NCBI GenBank assembly: GCA_934371475.1
Contig: CAKRNX010000128.1
Location: forward strand, 1-6,606
Direction: 5' to 3'
Length of the DNA: 6,606 nucleotides
From: an uncultured Lachnospiraceae bacterium
GTDB lineage: Bacteria > Bacillota > Clostridia > Lachnospirales > Lachnospiraceae
This document shows positions 6,271 to 6,606 of this stretch, piece by piece. The notes beneath the pieces are model-generated. The model worked only from the letters and a program-made list of their open reading frames with translations. It did no database searches and was not told the DNA's origin. Position 1 is the first letter of the stretch; the number at the start of each line of letters is the position of its first letter. Made by a program: the position numbers and the translations under genes.

Positions 6271-6276
6271 AAGGAG
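6271..6276 (+). promoter_or_regulatory. Ribosome binding site of glnA, unusually far from the ATG
   Basis: AAGGAG lies 13 bases before ATG 6290, longer than usual. In-frame GTG 6278 and TTG 6281 lie only 1 and 4 bases after it, too close. ATG 6290 is preferred because the protein then begins MSKYTKEDI, as in relatives. Confidence 0.55.
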
Positions 6277-6289
6277 CGTGTTGGAAACT

Positions 6290-6606
6290 ATGAGTAAATA
6301 CACCAAAGAAGATATCATGCGTATCGTAGAGGAGGAGGACGTGGAGTTTATCCGGCTTCAGTTCACCGATATTTTCGGAGCGTTAAAGAATGTGGCTATC
6401 ACTACTTCCCAGCTGGAGAAAGCGCTGAATAACAGGATTATGTTTGACGGATCATCGATTGAAGGATTTGTGCGGATTGAAGAGTCTGACATGTACCTTC
6501 AGCCGGATCTGGATACCATGGCAATTTTTCCGTGGAGACCGCAGCAGGGAAAAGTGGCCAGACTTCTGTGCGGGATCTGTTATCCGGACGGCACGCCCTT
6601 TGAGGG
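6290..6606 (+). CDS. glnA: Type I glutamine synthetase, N-terminal part
   Basis: The first 105 codons of glutamine synthetase are present; the gene runs off the window. The enzyme joins ammonia to glutamate using ATP, the main step of nitrogen assimilation, as a cytoplasmic dodecamer. The beta-grasp N-terminal domain is clear: 'MSKYTKEDIMRIVEEEDVE', 'FIRLQFTDIFGALKNVAI', 'FDGSSIEGF' (52-60), 'VRIEESDMYLQPD' (61-73) and 'FPWRPQQGKVARLLC'. It closely follows the Bacillus subtilis enzyme as I remember it, including Arg62, the residue tied to glutamine feedback in the GSI-alpha class; that assignment is from family knowledge. Transcription is likely independent of upstream genes because of the terminator at 5991-6020. 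A possible -10 box GATAAT lies at 6250-6255 without a good -35, so the promoter is uncertain. The metal- and ATP-binding domain is outside the window. Confidence 0.95.
   Translation, partial: MSKYTKEDIMRIVEEEDVEFIRLQFTDIFGALKNVAITTSQLEKALNNRIMFDGSSIEGFVRIEESDMYLQPDLDTMAIFPWRPQQGKVARLLCGICYPDGTPFE

Overview
The window looks like a chromosomal segment of a gut-type Clostridia, most probably Lachnospiraceae (Blautia or Ruminococcus gnavus-like). The evidence is moderate GC, AGGAGG-type ribosome binding sites, a YesN/YesM-type sensory pair, Gram-positive signal peptides and a Bacillus-like type I glutamine synthetase. The taxonomic call is an inference, since no rRNA or marker phylogeny is possible here. 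All supported genes lie on the + strand.

Layout. Bases 1-117 hold the C-terminal end of an AraC-type regulator, followed by a complete LytS/YesM-type membrane histidine kinase (223-2097); together they look like a response regulator/kinase pair. Behind a good candidate promoter (2166-2194) lies a complete secreted type B carboxylesterase (2227-3903). After 200 bases carrying an inverted repeat and three tandem 17-18 bp repeats comes a second secreted serine hydrolase of the PHB-depolymerase/feruloyl-esterase fold (4106-5275). This gene is split by one in-frame TAA at codon 52: signal peptide and body are in the same frame on either side of the stop. A terminator follows at about 5399-5437.

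Bases 5474-5910 are a small gene graveyard. A remnant resembling the C-terminus of an ABC-2/NatB-type permease, with an internal stop, runs into a remnant of a HicB-type ribbon-helix-helix antitoxin in another frame. It ends at a strong terminator (5991-6020).

The 379 bases from 5911 to 6289 have no gene. Apart from that terminator they contain a dense series of perfect or near-perfect hairpins (6028-6232). A 25-base segment of this series recurs at 5293-5317, as if from the same element with its middle removed. The start of glnA (6290 to the window end) follows directly.

How the parts may work together (inference): the two-component pair probably senses an extracellular compound and switches on the secreted esterases, which would remove acyl groups from an external, perhaps plant-derived, substrate. 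If the stop at codon 52 is real, only the first esterase is still exported. I see no clear new multi-gene system. The most unusual items are the interrupted esterase, the structured repeat ahead of glnA with its shortened copy, and the permease/antitoxin junction.
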